Origin: Planctomycetota bacterium
GTDB taxonomy: Bacteria; Planctomycetota; UBA1135; GCA-002748355
NCBI GenBank assembly: GCA_002748355.1
Contig: PDSF01000030.1
Span: forward strand, 1 to 64,000
Direction: 5' to 3'
Length of the DNA: 64,000 nt
Positions 9,801 through 16,770 of this stretch are shown piece by piece. Each line of letters starts with the position of its first letter. The first letter of the stretch is position 1. Below the pieces are notes generated by a model. That model ran no database searches. It saw nothing but the letters and a program-made list of their open reading frames with translations, and was not told the origin of the DNA. The translations under genes and the position numbers were made by a program.

Positions 9801-10530
9801 GGAAGTTTGGAGCAGCAAGCTCGAAGGACCACTCCTCTCCCCAGCACTGGTGCAAGACCAAGAAGTCTGGGTCGGCACCGAGAGCGGAACCATACATCGT
9901 GTGGCAATCGCGAGCGGAGCCGCCATCGGCACGGTCCTCGGACAAGGAAGCTTGGCCTTCGGCCCACAGAAGCTTGGGCGCAAGGTCTTCGTCCTCGATC
10001 GCCGAGGCCACCTGCGTGCCTTGGACCAAGAAGGAGAAGAATTGTGGAGCTGCGACATCGAAGAGGCCGGCCTGGCTCCTCTCACGACCAGCCCCCACGG
10101 CCTGCTCGTCCCCGATGGCATCGGCAAACTCCACCTACTGAGTGAGGAGGACGGCCGAGAACTGGCGGTCTACAAGGTCGGGGATACCCTGCGAAAGGGG
10201 GTCACGGCCCACAAACACCTCGTCGTCCTGGCCAATGGCAATCGCGAACTGATCCTGCTGGATTTGGTCGCTGGCAAGCAGTTGCTGCGCATAGCCCTGC
10301 CCTCCTTCGCTAGCGCCGCACCATCCGTCCTCAGCGAACGCATCCTCGTTCCGCTTGAGAACAAGAGCGTCCTCGTCTTTGACCTCGATCGAGGCCAAAA
10401 ACTCCTAAGGCTGGCACTCGGGCTCCGCATTGAAGCCCGAATCACCGGTGGCGACGGGTTCCCCATCCTGCTCGCCAGCAGCAACTCGCGACTCCTCGCC
10501 TACCCCGAGCAGGAGCTACGTCGACGTTGA
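6853..10530 (+). CDS. Multidomain DUF4388-TPR-TM-PEGA-PQQ-propeller protein
   Basis: This 1225-residue membrane protein stacks domains that usually occur separately. Residues ~42-200 resemble DUF4388 (PATAN-like; QGDLSAVDLSDIFQTITM, then GTLIVQTAGR), a regulatory domain common in multi-domain signalling proteins. Residues ~250-490 are TPR-like helices (ELNPRS, KIDPEDAEA). A single membrane segment, AIAAAVLTIVGSIGWSFY, lies at ~495-512. Residues ~515-830 are helical with further TPR-like stretches. A PEGA domain follows at ~835-900 (SPKGATILVDEKVVGTSP). The end (~905-1225) has repeated PQQ/BamB-like propeller blades such as DLKTGKRRWEK and SLAEGKEVWSS. By topology the PATAN part is cytoplasmic and the PEGA/propeller part extracytoplasmic, which suggests a signalling link across the membrane. 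Confidence 0.85.
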   Translation: MSRKDKFHLSEQDEEFGFLFKETRAQQSETPEAAAPTKEATIQGDLSAVDLSDIFQTITMSRMTGTLIVQTAGRKTGVHFDAGRIRVAPPLATWISRISRRLLASGLTDKTLLRSCLMQVAREGKELGTCLEEEGGVPRDQFESVQLALEEDCLLELFTNRKGHCDFYRDSFYQPEYEKRFASALVFEGEQLLFEVARKSDEWGQILSEIGSLSEIFIPTQPYNEQGCDEIQIELLGHLDGSHKLSDAAGAMLDSLFDVAKAAQELRLQGKIEKVTTRHLIGLAKAEIAAQHKEQAREFLDLIHEFRNPSNSEEWEEIASVYTELGSSRDTANAYFHAAQFCESRDKSKGFLRKAHSLDNLNVKTLESLHLLLLDEEFSEAEDELLEVIDKLANCYEANGEYAKSLEMLEDLAELNPRSVSFAGRRARMLIRLNRHEDALQLLRWIASSLKLEKQWPSYAQVLEHILKIDPEDAEARRELHRIRSRVDPRLVRGAIAAAVLTIVGSIGWSFYSAHQTKLLGRERLAQAQELLKQDELAKSEQIALKLAEEFLDDEIGPGAAGIVSKIRHMRKDRAAAKLKAEQSALFGGLNRAANAFENSDWPSALKEYSALSDGIAKKKPKYRKKVQQAVEARFGTLAKDIEKNLAMNLLQPLPSAEDLRSPQQRSDALKTLDRYYPKSKCNAYIELSKALRDDEQYKALIGLPPKLLEHLEQWSQIAVAALDLRSDLEAELRNDRKKVGIDSAFSEAEKLRNRFDFKGALKLYEDIVRDYRGDSKLEKRFRQQRDALSQTVRLLAEIDQACEHGDYPGASSGLQQLKSIFPDLDFDKEVALPLRIETSPKGATILVDEKVVGTSPMILRLTPSVERTLEVRLDGFSTHRQQLPIKHGGRISISFELTPSWQRPLGGPVTDAPLVAKQAGLVVLTDRSGRVAAHDLKTGKRRWEKRYSDLSGALGEPLLLGQNVVLPSRDGQLRCLSLAEGKEVWSSKLEGPLLSPALVQDQEVWVGTESGTIHRVAIASGAAIGTVLGQGSLAFGPQKLGRKVFVLDRRGHLRALDQEGEELWSCDIEEAGLAPLTTSPHGLLVPDGIGKLHLLSEEDGRELAVYKVGDTLRKGVTAHKHLVVLANGNRELILLDLVAGKQLLRIALPSFASAAPSVLSERILVPLENKSVLVFDLDRGQKLLRLALGLRIEARITGGDGFPILLASSNSRLLAYPEQELRRR

Positions 10531-10597
10531 TGCCGCGCAACACACAAGCCGCAAAAGTGGGAGCGGCGCAACGCCCAGCGCAAAGCGAGCCAAGCCT

Positions 10598-10617
10598 GGC
10601 GGGGCCGCCTCTTTTTT
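10598..10617 (+). terminator. Intrinsic terminator after the giant gene
   Basis: A short GC-rich hairpin, GGCG/CGCC (10598-10609), is followed directly by TCTTTTTT (10610-10617). It lies about 70 bp after the stop at 10530. The stem is short, but the T-run is the only one in the region. The rest of 10531-10828 shows no convincing gene. Confidence 0.5.
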
Positions 10618-10828
10618 GCTCCGACATAGTTGCTTCCCAGGCGCTGCGAACTACCCGCTGCTACCAGTCTTTCCCTGGCCAGCTGCTTGTTCGCCGGCAC
10701 GCAGCGCTTTCTCTCCAAACACCTGGCATCTCGCTTGCTCCGCGGCAGAAGCATCCCGCAAAGAAGTCCCAGGACTCCTTGCAGTAATGCTGGCCGCCCG
10801 CAATCACACCGTCCGGAAAGGCTGCCCA

Positions 10829-11212
10829 ATGAAGATCAGGAACCCGTGGCTTCTCAGACTCATCGCTCTCTTGGCCTGTGTGACCCTGCCGATGGCCTGC
10901 AATAGAGGCTCCTCCGGGGGCAGCCCCCTCGAAACAGAGGGTGGTACCCAGTATCACGGCCCAACAAGCGAGCAAGGCGGCCCCGGAACCCAGGGGCCGA
11001 GCAATCCGAACCCGACTCCGCCAACGAACCCCACGCCAAACACACCGGCGGCAGGTAACGGCTCCAACCCGGGCGGCGGCACGAGTAACCCCGCCGGTAA
11101 CCCCCCGGTGCCCGAACCCACTACCTTCCTCTTGGTGGGAGCCGGGCTGGCCACCGTCGCAATGCTTAGAGGCCGCAAGCGCTCAGTGCAGGAACAGATC
11201 GAGGAGGCCTGA
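10829..11212 (+). CDS. PEP-CTERM sorting domain protein with signal sequence
   Basis: A 127-residue exported protein. The start at ATG 10829 is supported by GGAAAGG about 7 nt upstream. The N-terminus MKIRNPWLLRLIALLACV is a signal sequence, and the following MACNRGSSGG could be a weak lipobox, although the -3 residue is Pro. A low-complexity Gly/Pro/Asn/Thr linker follows. The C-terminus reads VPEPTTFLLVGAGLA, then VAMLRGRKR. This is a textbook PEP-CTERM tail: the VPEP motif, a hydrophobic segment and a basic cluster. Known PEP-CTERM proteins are processed by an exosortase and surface-attached or released, often in exopolysaccharide-producing Gram-negatives. No exosortase gene is in this window. 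Two exported proteins follow within 13 bp. Confidence 0.8.
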   Translation: MKIRNPWLLRLIALLACVTLPMACNRGSSGGSPLETEGGTQYHGPTSEQGGPGTQGPSNPNPTPPTNPTPNTPAAGNGSNPGGGTSNPAGNPPVPEPTTFLLVGAGLATVAMLRGRKRSVQEQIEEA

Positions 11213-11224
11213 TAGCCTCTGCGT

Positions 11225-11944
11225 ATGCAACGCACGCTGTCGGCTCTGACCTTCACCCTGCTCGCCGCCTGTGCGGGCACTCCTTCGCTCTCCTCGCCCT
11301 CGGTATCGCCTGAGGAATTTGCGATCATCCGAGAAGGCGAAGTCGTAGAAGCCATGCTCGCCATAGATGCGGTGTCGCGCCGGGGCGACCCGGCGGCGGC
11401 CGCCTGGCTGCTACCAGTGATGCGCGACACCCGCTATGGCCACGAACTACGAAGTGCAGCAGCGGCGGCCCTCATGCGCCTGGGCTTCCCCGAGGGACAG
11501 AGTTTCTGCCTCGCGGTTCTGAAGGCCAACGTACGGCAGCCGGAGCCGGCAGAGCGGATGGGAGCAGGGCAAGAGAGCAAGGACAGCGATCTCTTGCACA
11601 AACTCCCCGAGTCCGACCGCTGGGCCTTTGCCCGCGAGCTCGCCTACGAGGCCATCTGCGAGCGCCTGCGGGCAGCTGGGGTCAAAGCCGAGACCTACGA
11701 CGTCAACTTCGGAGCGCCAGACCTGCTCCGTGCCACAGCGGCCCTGCGCAAGCAACTCCATATGCTGCCGCAGCTGGCCCCGAGCCTCTCAGCAGCTCAG
11801 CTAAAAGCCCGGCTTCCCCAGTCCCCACCCCTGGGCTGGCCGCTGAGCGAGTATGAGAGCTGGCAGCGGATCCGATCCGAACTGATCCACGGGTCCGCGT
11901 TTGACCAGGATCAGAGACGCCAAAGCACTGGGGGCAAACCATGA
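11225..11944 (+). CDS. Putative lipoprotein with HEAT-like helices
   Basis: I do not recognise a family for this 239-residue protein. The N-terminus MQRTLSALTFTLLAACAG is a lipoprotein signal with lipobox LAAC (Cys ~16), so it is probably lipid-anchored. Residues ~35-95 (AMLAIDAVSRRGDPAAAAW, then LRSAAAAALMRLGF) have the spacing of HEAT/Armadillo repeats. The stop overlaps the next gene's start (ATGA, 11941-11944), which indicates translational coupling. It lies 12 bp after the PEP-CTERM gene, so all three may be co-transcribed. Confidence 0.7.
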   Translation: MQRTLSALTFTLLAACAGTPSLSSPSVSPEEFAIIREGEVVEAMLAIDAVSRRGDPAAAAWLLPVMRDTRYGHELRSAAAAALMRLGFPEGQSFCLAVLKANVRQPEPAERMGAGQESKDSDLLHKLPESDRWAFARELAYEAICERLRAAGVKAETYDVNFGAPDLLRATAALRKQLHMLPQLAPSLSAAQLKARLPQSPPLGWPLSEYESWQRIRSELIHGSAFDQDQRRQSTGGKP

Positions 11945-12846
11945 CCGCTCCCCTGGCTCCGGCCCTCACCTGGATGGCCCTGCTCCTCGCTCCGGCAGCA
12001 AATGCCCCTTCTCAAGAGAATCCTCTCAGCGAAGAGCAGCTGCAGACTGAGCTCGCGCGGCCAGAGCTTGCCGTGGCAAAAAAGCACCGCCTGCTCAGCG
12101 ATTGGCTGCAGGTCCATCGCCCGAAACTCAGCACGCGAAAACGACTCCGCTGGGAACTGCGCCTCGCGGTGCTGAGCCTTGGGCTGCGCCGCGCCAACGA
12201 GGCCCGGGAGCAGTTCGAGATGCTGGAGCGGCGCTTTGCAGCTCTGGACAGGGAGCTGCCAGAGCTACGTGAAATGCAAGCACGCTGCCGCCTGGGACTG
12301 GCTCAGAGCAACGAGCTCGCCGGACACAAACGAGCGGCCCATCGCCTTTATCTCCAGGTCACTCGGCGCTGGCCCCGAACGCGCTACGAACGGGTCGCAC
12401 GAATCGCGCTACGACGCCTGAAGACGAAACCGGGAAGCTGGCCAACACGACCCCTACCCTTGTTACAGCAAGCACGTCGACTCGATGGCGAGCGGATCCT
12501 CCCACCAAAACAGGGCCCTTGGCTCCTAGTGATGCTACCCGACACCAGTGGCGCCTGGCCCAAGGCCCTCGCCACCCTCGGACAGGGCAAGGGCAACGAA
12601 CTACCCAAGAAGCTGCGAGTCACCGTCTTCGTGCCCGGAAACGAGCGGCTGACCAAGGGTGTTCGCCGCAAGCTCCAGCCACTCGCGCTAGCAGCCGAGC
12701 TGGAGATGGAGTTTGTTCCCTGGCCGCATGCCCTGAGTGAGCGGGTGCAAGAGGAGCTGGGCTTCTCGACCCTACCATTGTGGTGCCTGGTCGACACAGA
12801 TCGGCGGGTAACGCGGATCTTGCCCAGCGTCACCGAGCTGCGCTAG
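11941..12846 (+). CDS. Exported TPR-like protein of unknown function
   Basis: 301 residues, coupled to the preceding lipoprotein gene by a 4-bp ATGA overlap. An N-terminal hydrophobic stretch (PALTWMALLLAPAANA) looks like a signal peptide. Residues ~55-160 are helical with a TPR-like rhythm (GLRRANEAREQFEMLERR; RAAHRLYLQVTRRWPRTRY). Residues ~185-301 alternate beta and alpha (PWLLVMLPDTSG; KLRVTVFVPGNE) and end in LPLWCLVDTDRRV, which recalls a thioredoxin-like fold without a CxxC. That resemblance is inference. The function is unknown. Confidence 0.65.
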   Translation: MTAPLAPALTWMALLLAPAANAPSQENPLSEEQLQTELARPELAVAKKHRLLSDWLQVHRPKLSTRKRLRWELRLAVLSLGLRRANEAREQFEMLERRFAALDRELPELREMQARCRLGLAQSNELAGHKRAAHRLYLQVTRRWPRTRYERVARIALRRLKTKPGSWPTRPLPLLQQARRLDGERILPPKQGPWLLVMLPDTSGAWPKALATLGQGKGNELPKKLRVTVFVPGNERLTKGVRRKLQPLALAAELEMEFVPWPHALSERVQEELGFSTLPLWCLVDTDRRVTRILPSVTELR

Positions 12847-12868
12847 CTGCGGTGCAAGCGCCGCAGCT
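12845..12868. terminator. Bidirectional terminator hairpin
   Basis: AGCTGCGG (12845-12852) and CCGCAGCT (12861-12868) form a perfect 8-bp stem with an 8-nt loop. It lies between the convergent stop codons of the exported protein (12846) and asnS (12875) and overlaps the first stop codon. There is no T-tract. Confidence 0.55.
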
Positions 12869-12874
12869 CCTCGC

Positions 12875-14206
12875 CTACGGCGCCAGCCGCTCCAACATGC
12901 GCGGGAAGGGAATGCACTCGCGCAGGTGCTGGCTGCCGCAGATCCAACTCACCGTGCGCTCCAGCCCTAGGCCAAAGCCTCCGTGCGGAACGCTGCCAAA
13001 GCGCCGCAGGTCGAGATACCACGAGAACAGCTCCTCGGGCAGCCCGTGCTCGGCGATCCGCGCTCGCAGCGTCTCGAGATCTGGCTCACGCTCCGAGCCG
13101 CCAATGATCTCGCCGTAGGACTCCGGCGCAATCATGTCGACGCAGAGAGCATGCTCCGGGCTTTCCGGATCACGCCGCATGTAGAAGCTCTTGATCTTGG
13201 CCGGGTAGCGGTGGATCAGCACCGGCTGCTGGAACTGCGATCCAAGGTAGCTCTCGTGCGGCGCACCAAAGTCCTCCCCCGGCACCCACGGAGTCTCTAG
13301 CCCTTCCGCCTTGCTCAGCATCTCCGACGCCTCCTCATAGGAAAGGCGGGGATACGGCGTCTTGCTAGCGTGCTCAAGCACGGTGGTGTCGCGCTCCAGC
13401 TGCTTCAGCTCTTCGGCACGGTTCTCCAGGCAGCGGCCAACCACATAGGCAACGAAGTCTTCCGCCAAGCGCATGACGTCATCGAGGTCGTAGTAGGCAG
13501 CCTCGGGCTCGATCATCCAGAACTCGGTCAGATGCCGCCGGGTCTTGGACTTCTCGGCGCGAAAGGTCGGCCCGAAGGTGTAGACCTTGCCAAGTGCCAT
13601 CGCCGAGGCCTCGGCATAGAGCTGTCCCGACTGGGTCAGGTAGGCATGGTCGTCGAAGTACTTGACCTCGAAGAGGTCCGTGGTGCCTTCGCAGGCGTTG
13701 GGCGTAAAGATCGGTGAATCCGCGCAAACAAAGTCGCGCTCGTAGAAGAAATCACGGATCGCCTTGGCCACCTCGTCGCGGATGCGAAGGGTCGCCATCT
13801 GCTTGCGCGAACGCAGCCACAAATGCCGCCGATCCATCAAGAAGCCCGGCCCGTGCTCCTTGGGCGTGATCGGATACTCCTCGGTCGGCATGTGCACGAT
13901 GAGGATCTTCTCGGGCTGCAGCTCGACCCCGCCCTGTGCCCTTTGGTCCGCGACCGGGGTTCCGATGACCCGGATCGAGCACTCCTGCTTGGCGGCCTTG
14001 GCATTGGCGAAACTCTCCTCGTCGACCGCGTCACGAGGGGTCACCACCTGGACGATGCCACTGCCGTCACGCACTTGCAGGAAGAGTAGCTTGCCCTTGC
14101 CGCGCTTGTTGTAGAGCCAGCCCTGGACGAGAACGCGCTCGCCAACATGGTCCTTCAGGCGGTGGATCGAGACGGCCTTCGCGCCGTCGAGTTCTTGCTG
14201 GGTCAT
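12875..14206 (-). CDS. asnS: Asparaginyl-tRNA synthetase
   Basis: Charges tRNA-Asn with asparagine in the cytosol. The 443 residues begin with an OB-fold anticodon-binding domain (~18-110; [15 protein letters not shown]). The class II catalytic core follows, with motif 2 [21 protein letters not shown] centred near residue 225 and motif 3 [13 protein letters not shown] near 412-424. The GGFGLGLER ending and the EFWMIEPE segment fit AsnS rather than AspS. Length is typical. It is the last gene of a minus-strand run beginning with sbtA, 48 bp after the preceding membrane protein gene. Confidence 0.95.
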   Translation of the reverse strand: MTQQELDGAKAVSIHRLKDHVGERVLVQGWLYNKRGKGKLLFLQVRDGSGIVQVVTPRDAVDEESFANAKAAKQECSIRVIGTPVADQRAQGGVELQPEKILIVHMPTEEYPITPKEHGPGFLMDRRHLWLRSRKQMATLRIRDEVAKAIRDFFYERDFVCADSPIFTPNACEGTTDLFEVKYFDDHAYLTQSGQLYAEASAMALGKVYTFGPTFRAEKSKTRRHLTEFWMIEPEAAYYDLDDVMRLAEDFVAYVVGRCLENRAEELKQLERDTTVLEHASKTPYPRLSYEEASEMLSKAEGLETPWVPGEDFGAPHESYLGSQFQQPVLIHRYPAKIKSFYMRRDPESPEHALCVDMIAPESYGEIIGGSEREPDLETLRARIAEHGLPEELFSWYLDLRRFGSVPHGGFGLGLERTVSWICGSQHLRECIPFPRMLERLAP

Positions 14207-14254
14207 CGGTTAGGAAGGCCTCAGATAGCAGGCTGGAAGCAAATGCGCTGCGAA

Positions 14255-14794
14255 TCAGGGAAAGGAAGAGTAGACCGGGGTCAGGTCGAGTTCGACGACG
14301 CTGCGGCCCTGCAAGACCAGGCTGCCCTTGTAGCCAGCACCATCCTTAAAGGCCTCAACCGCGACCCGCACCTGCTCGTCAGACTTGATGTTCGAAAGAT
14401 CCGTCAGCACCACGACGCGCTGATAGCCGAGCATGTAGAGCTTGGCCTCGACAACGTCGAGGGCGGTGCTGCCACTCGGAAGCTTGGCCTCCGAGGCCTG
14501 CGGCACGATCTGCACCTCGGAGCGCGAACTCTGCCCGGCAAGGTTGCGATCCAGCAGATCCGTGATGTCGGAGAGCTGCTCCTCCAGGCGCTTGGTCCCG
14601 ATCTGCTCAAAGGCATCCACCAAAGCCTTCAACCGAGTGTTGAGGGTCTGGATCCCATGCAGATCGCGTAGGTAGGCTTCCATCCGCGCGAGGCGTTGGA
14701 AGACGACGATCGTCAGAAGGACGATCGTCACGATGATCAGGCCGAACTGCAGGAAGTCCACGTCGAGCTCCAAGTCGAGATTGCGGCGGAGCAT
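14255..14794 (-). CDS. Single-pass membrane protein of unknown function
   Basis: 179 residues. One membrane helix near the N-terminus (FGLIIVTIVLLTIVVF, ~17-32) is followed by a helical, probably coiled stretch (~33-90). The C-terminal domain alternates beta and alpha (~105-175; YQRVVVLTDLSNIKSDEQVRV). I do not recognise the family. The soluble part should be cytoplasmic by the positive-inside rule, because RLARMEAYLR follows the helix. It lies between sbtB and asnS on the same strand, 73 bp after sbtB. Confidence 0.65.
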   Translation of the reverse strand: MLRRNLDLELDVDFLQFGLIIVTIVLLTIVVFQRLARMEAYLRDLHGIQTLNTRLKALVDAFEQIGTKRLEEQLSDITDLLDRNLAGQSSRSEVQIVPQASEAKLPSGSTALDVVEAKLYMLGYQRVVVLTDLSNIKSDEQVRVAVEAFKDGAGYKGSLVLQGRSVVELDLTPVYSSFP

Positions 14795-14867
14795 AGGCGC
14801 GGCCGCGCGAGCATGCTAGTCGAAGCGAAGAGCGGCAGGAGCTAGAGCAGCCGCCGCAGCCCCAGGC

Positions 14868-15170
14868 TCAAAACTTATGCGGCCGTAAGACCATGGCCTC
14901 ACAGGTCCAGAGCACCATCGCGTAATTGGCGAGGAAACGCTCCTGCAAGACCTCGATGAAGTGCTCGGCAGCGGCTTCCCCGCAGAGCACCTCGACGCGG
15001 ATATTGGCATCACGCCGCCAGCCGGCGCTGCGCAACCCGCGTTCCCCCTTGCCGCGAACCTCCGAGACCGTGTACCCATGGGCCCCAGCCTCTTCGAGCG
15101 TACGGACGATCTCGTCCTCGATCTCGGCCTCGGTCACGACAACAAGCAGTTTGCGTCTTTCGAGAGCCAT
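14868..15170 (-). CDS. sbtB: PII-like protein of the SbtB type
   Basis: A 100-residue PII-fold protein immediately downstream (10 bp) of the sbtA transporter gene. KLLVVVTEAEIEDEIVRTL, the segment EAGAHGYTVSEVRGKGERG and ANIRVEVLC match SbtB of cyanobacteria. There, SbtB trimers bind cyclic AMP and adenine nucleotides and close SbtA. The cyanobacterial protein typically ends in a redox-active CGPxGC loop. This one stops at MVLRPHKF and lacks that loop. The start is well supported by GAGGAGA 6 nt before the ATG. Role inferred from synteny: regulation of SbtA by adenylate status, without the redox switch. Confidence 0.88.
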   Translation of the reverse strand: MALERRKLLVVVTEAEIEDEIVRTLEEAGAHGYTVSEVRGKGERGLRSAGWRRDANIRVEVLCGEAAAEHFIEVLQERFLANYAMVLWTCEAMVLRPHKF

Positions 15171-15180
15171 GACGGTCTCC

Positions 15181-16119
15181 TCAGCTATGCAGCCACTGGG
15201 CCCAGCTCAGATACATGGGCACGCCGACGACGACATTGAACGGAAAGGTAATCCCCAGTGAGGCCCCGAGGCTGAGCCCCGGATTGGCCTCCGGCACCGC
15301 CAGGCGCATCGCCGCCGGCACCGCGATGTAGGAGGCACTGGCCCCGAGCGTCGACAGCAGCATGGTGCCGCCGACCGAAAGCCCCAGTCCTAGGCCGAGC
15401 AAACCCGAGATCGTCGCCCCCAACAGTGGCATCAGGATGCCGAAGAGGAGGAGGAAGACCCCATATCGCCGCAGCCCCGCAGCCTGACTCGCGGCAATCA
15501 ATCCCATCTCCAGCAAGAAGAGGGCGAGGAAGCCGGGGAAGAGTTTGAAGAAGAAGGGTTCCAGCGGCTCGACGGCTTTGGGCCCAACGATCCAAGCAAT
15601 CAAGAAGCCGCCGCCCAGAAGCACGATGCTCCCTCCCAGCAGCACTTCGTGCGAGAGCTTCCCCCAATTCGTCTCTCGGCTAAAGCCGCGCGCCATCACG
15701 ATGCCGACGACGATGGCCGGCAGCTCGAGCAGCACCACGTAGAGGGGGGCGTGGCTTTCAAAGGAGACCCCATGCTGCTGCAGATAGGCGACCGCGACCG
15801 CATAGGTGCCGACCGAGACCGAGCCGTAGTGCGCGGCGACCGAAGCCGCATCCGCGCGCTTGAACTTGCCAAAAGCCTTGAGCAACGGATAGGCGATCAG
15901 CGGCAGCACAACGCCCAGCGACATGACCGCTAGCACCTCGGGCAGCAAGGTCAGCAGGTTCTGCTTCGCCAGCTCGACCCCACCCTTCAGGCCAATGGCC
16001 ACCAGCAGGACGATGCTGAGAAACTCATAGATCGCTGGCGGTAGCCGCAGCTCGGAGCGGAGTAAGCCGGCAAGAAAACCGAGCAGGAAGAACAGCGCAA
16101 CTGGATCGAGAGAGGACAT
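15181..16119 (-). CDS. sbtA: SbtA-type sodium-dependent bicarbonate permease
   Basis: A 312-residue inner-membrane protein of about ten helices in two inverted halves (first half FFLLGFLAGLLRSELRLP, then LLVAIGLKGGVELAKQ). These are hallmarks of the SbtA/DUF897 family of Na+/HCO3- symporters. Length fits the family, allowing for a shorter central loop than in cyanobacteria. The adjacent PII-like gene makes the assignment stronger than sequence alone. In a heterotroph the bicarbonate could supply carboxylases or pH balance. The substrate is inferred. It diverges from an ECF sigma gene across 54 bp. Confidence 0.87.
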   Translation of the reverse strand: MSSLDPVALFFLLGFLAGLLRSELRLPPAIYEFLSIVLLVAIGLKGGVELAKQNLLTLLPEVLAVMSLGVVLPLIAYPLLKAFGKFKRADAASVAAHYGSVSVGTYAVAVAYLQQHGVSFESHAPLYVVLLELPAIVVGIVMARGFSRETNWGKLSHEVLLGGSIVLLGGGFLIAWIVGPKAVEPLEPFFFKLFPGFLALFLLEMGLIAASQAAGLRRYGVFLLLFGILMPLLGATISGLLGLGLGLSVGGTMLLSTLGASASYIAVPAAMRLAVPEANPGLSLGASLGITFPFNVVVGVPMYLSWAQWLHS

Positions 16120-16173
16120 GCCGTGCGAGGTATCCTGCCCCCGGCGCCCTGGGTCAAGTAGACTCTTGGGGCG

Positions 16174-16770
16174 ATGCCCCCTTTCTCCGATCTGTCTTCG
16201 CTGGCGCTAGCCCGCCGAGCCCGCGCCCTGGACCAGGATGCGGTCGCCCTCCTGTACGAACGCTACGGCCCCAGGCTGCGCTCGGCCCTGCGCCGCCGCC
16301 TGAGCGGCTCGGCTCTGGAGGGCCTGCTCGACAGCGAAGACCTGATGCACGACGCCATCCTTGCCGCCCTGCACGACATCGACGGCTTCGAGTATCGCGG
16401 TCAGGGTAGCCTCCTGGCCTGGCTCCTGCGTGTCGCCGAACGCCAGCTCCTGACGCGACTTCGAGCACAAAACACCAAGAAACGCGACCGCAGCCGCCAT
16501 CGCCCGCTGGAGGAGGCCGCCAACCAAGCCGACTCCTCGGATTCTCCCTCGCTCCATGCCGAACGCCGCGAGCAAGTCGAACGCCTGGAGCAGGCGCTGG
16601 AGACTCTGAGCGAACGCGAACGAGACGTGATTGTCCTGCGCCGCTTTCTCGAGCTGGACTACCGCGAAATCATGGTCGAGCTGCAAGTGCCGAGCATGGG
16701 CGCAGCCCGGGCCTTGCTCTCGCGCGCTCAAGCCAAGCTCGCCGTGGCCCTGGACCAACTGGCCCCATGA
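16174..16770 (+). CDS. ECF-type RNA polymerase sigma factor
   Basis: A 198-residue sigma-70 family protein with only regions 2 and 4. Region 2 (~20-100) includes YERYGPRLRSALRRRL and LLDSEDLMHDAILAAL, then FEYRGQGSLLAWLLRVAERQ. Region 4 (~135-190) includes LSERERDVIVLRRFLELDYR with a helix-turn-helix. Its stop overlaps the start of a kinase-SUMF1 gene (ATGA at 16767-16770). Sigma factors paired with Ser/Thr kinases in this way are known in planctomycetes and are thought to be controlled by phosphorylation rather than by a classical anti-sigma factor. None is encoded beside it. The target regulon is unknown. Confidence 0.9.
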   Translation: MPPFSDLSSLALARRARALDQDAVALLYERYGPRLRSALRRRLSGSALEGLLDSEDLMHDAILAALHDIDGFEYRGQGSLLAWLLRVAERQLLTRLRAQNTKKRDRSRHRPLEEAANQADSSDSPSLHAERREQVERLEQALETLSERERDVIVLRRFLELDYREIMVELQVPSMGAARALLSRAQAKLAVALDQLAP

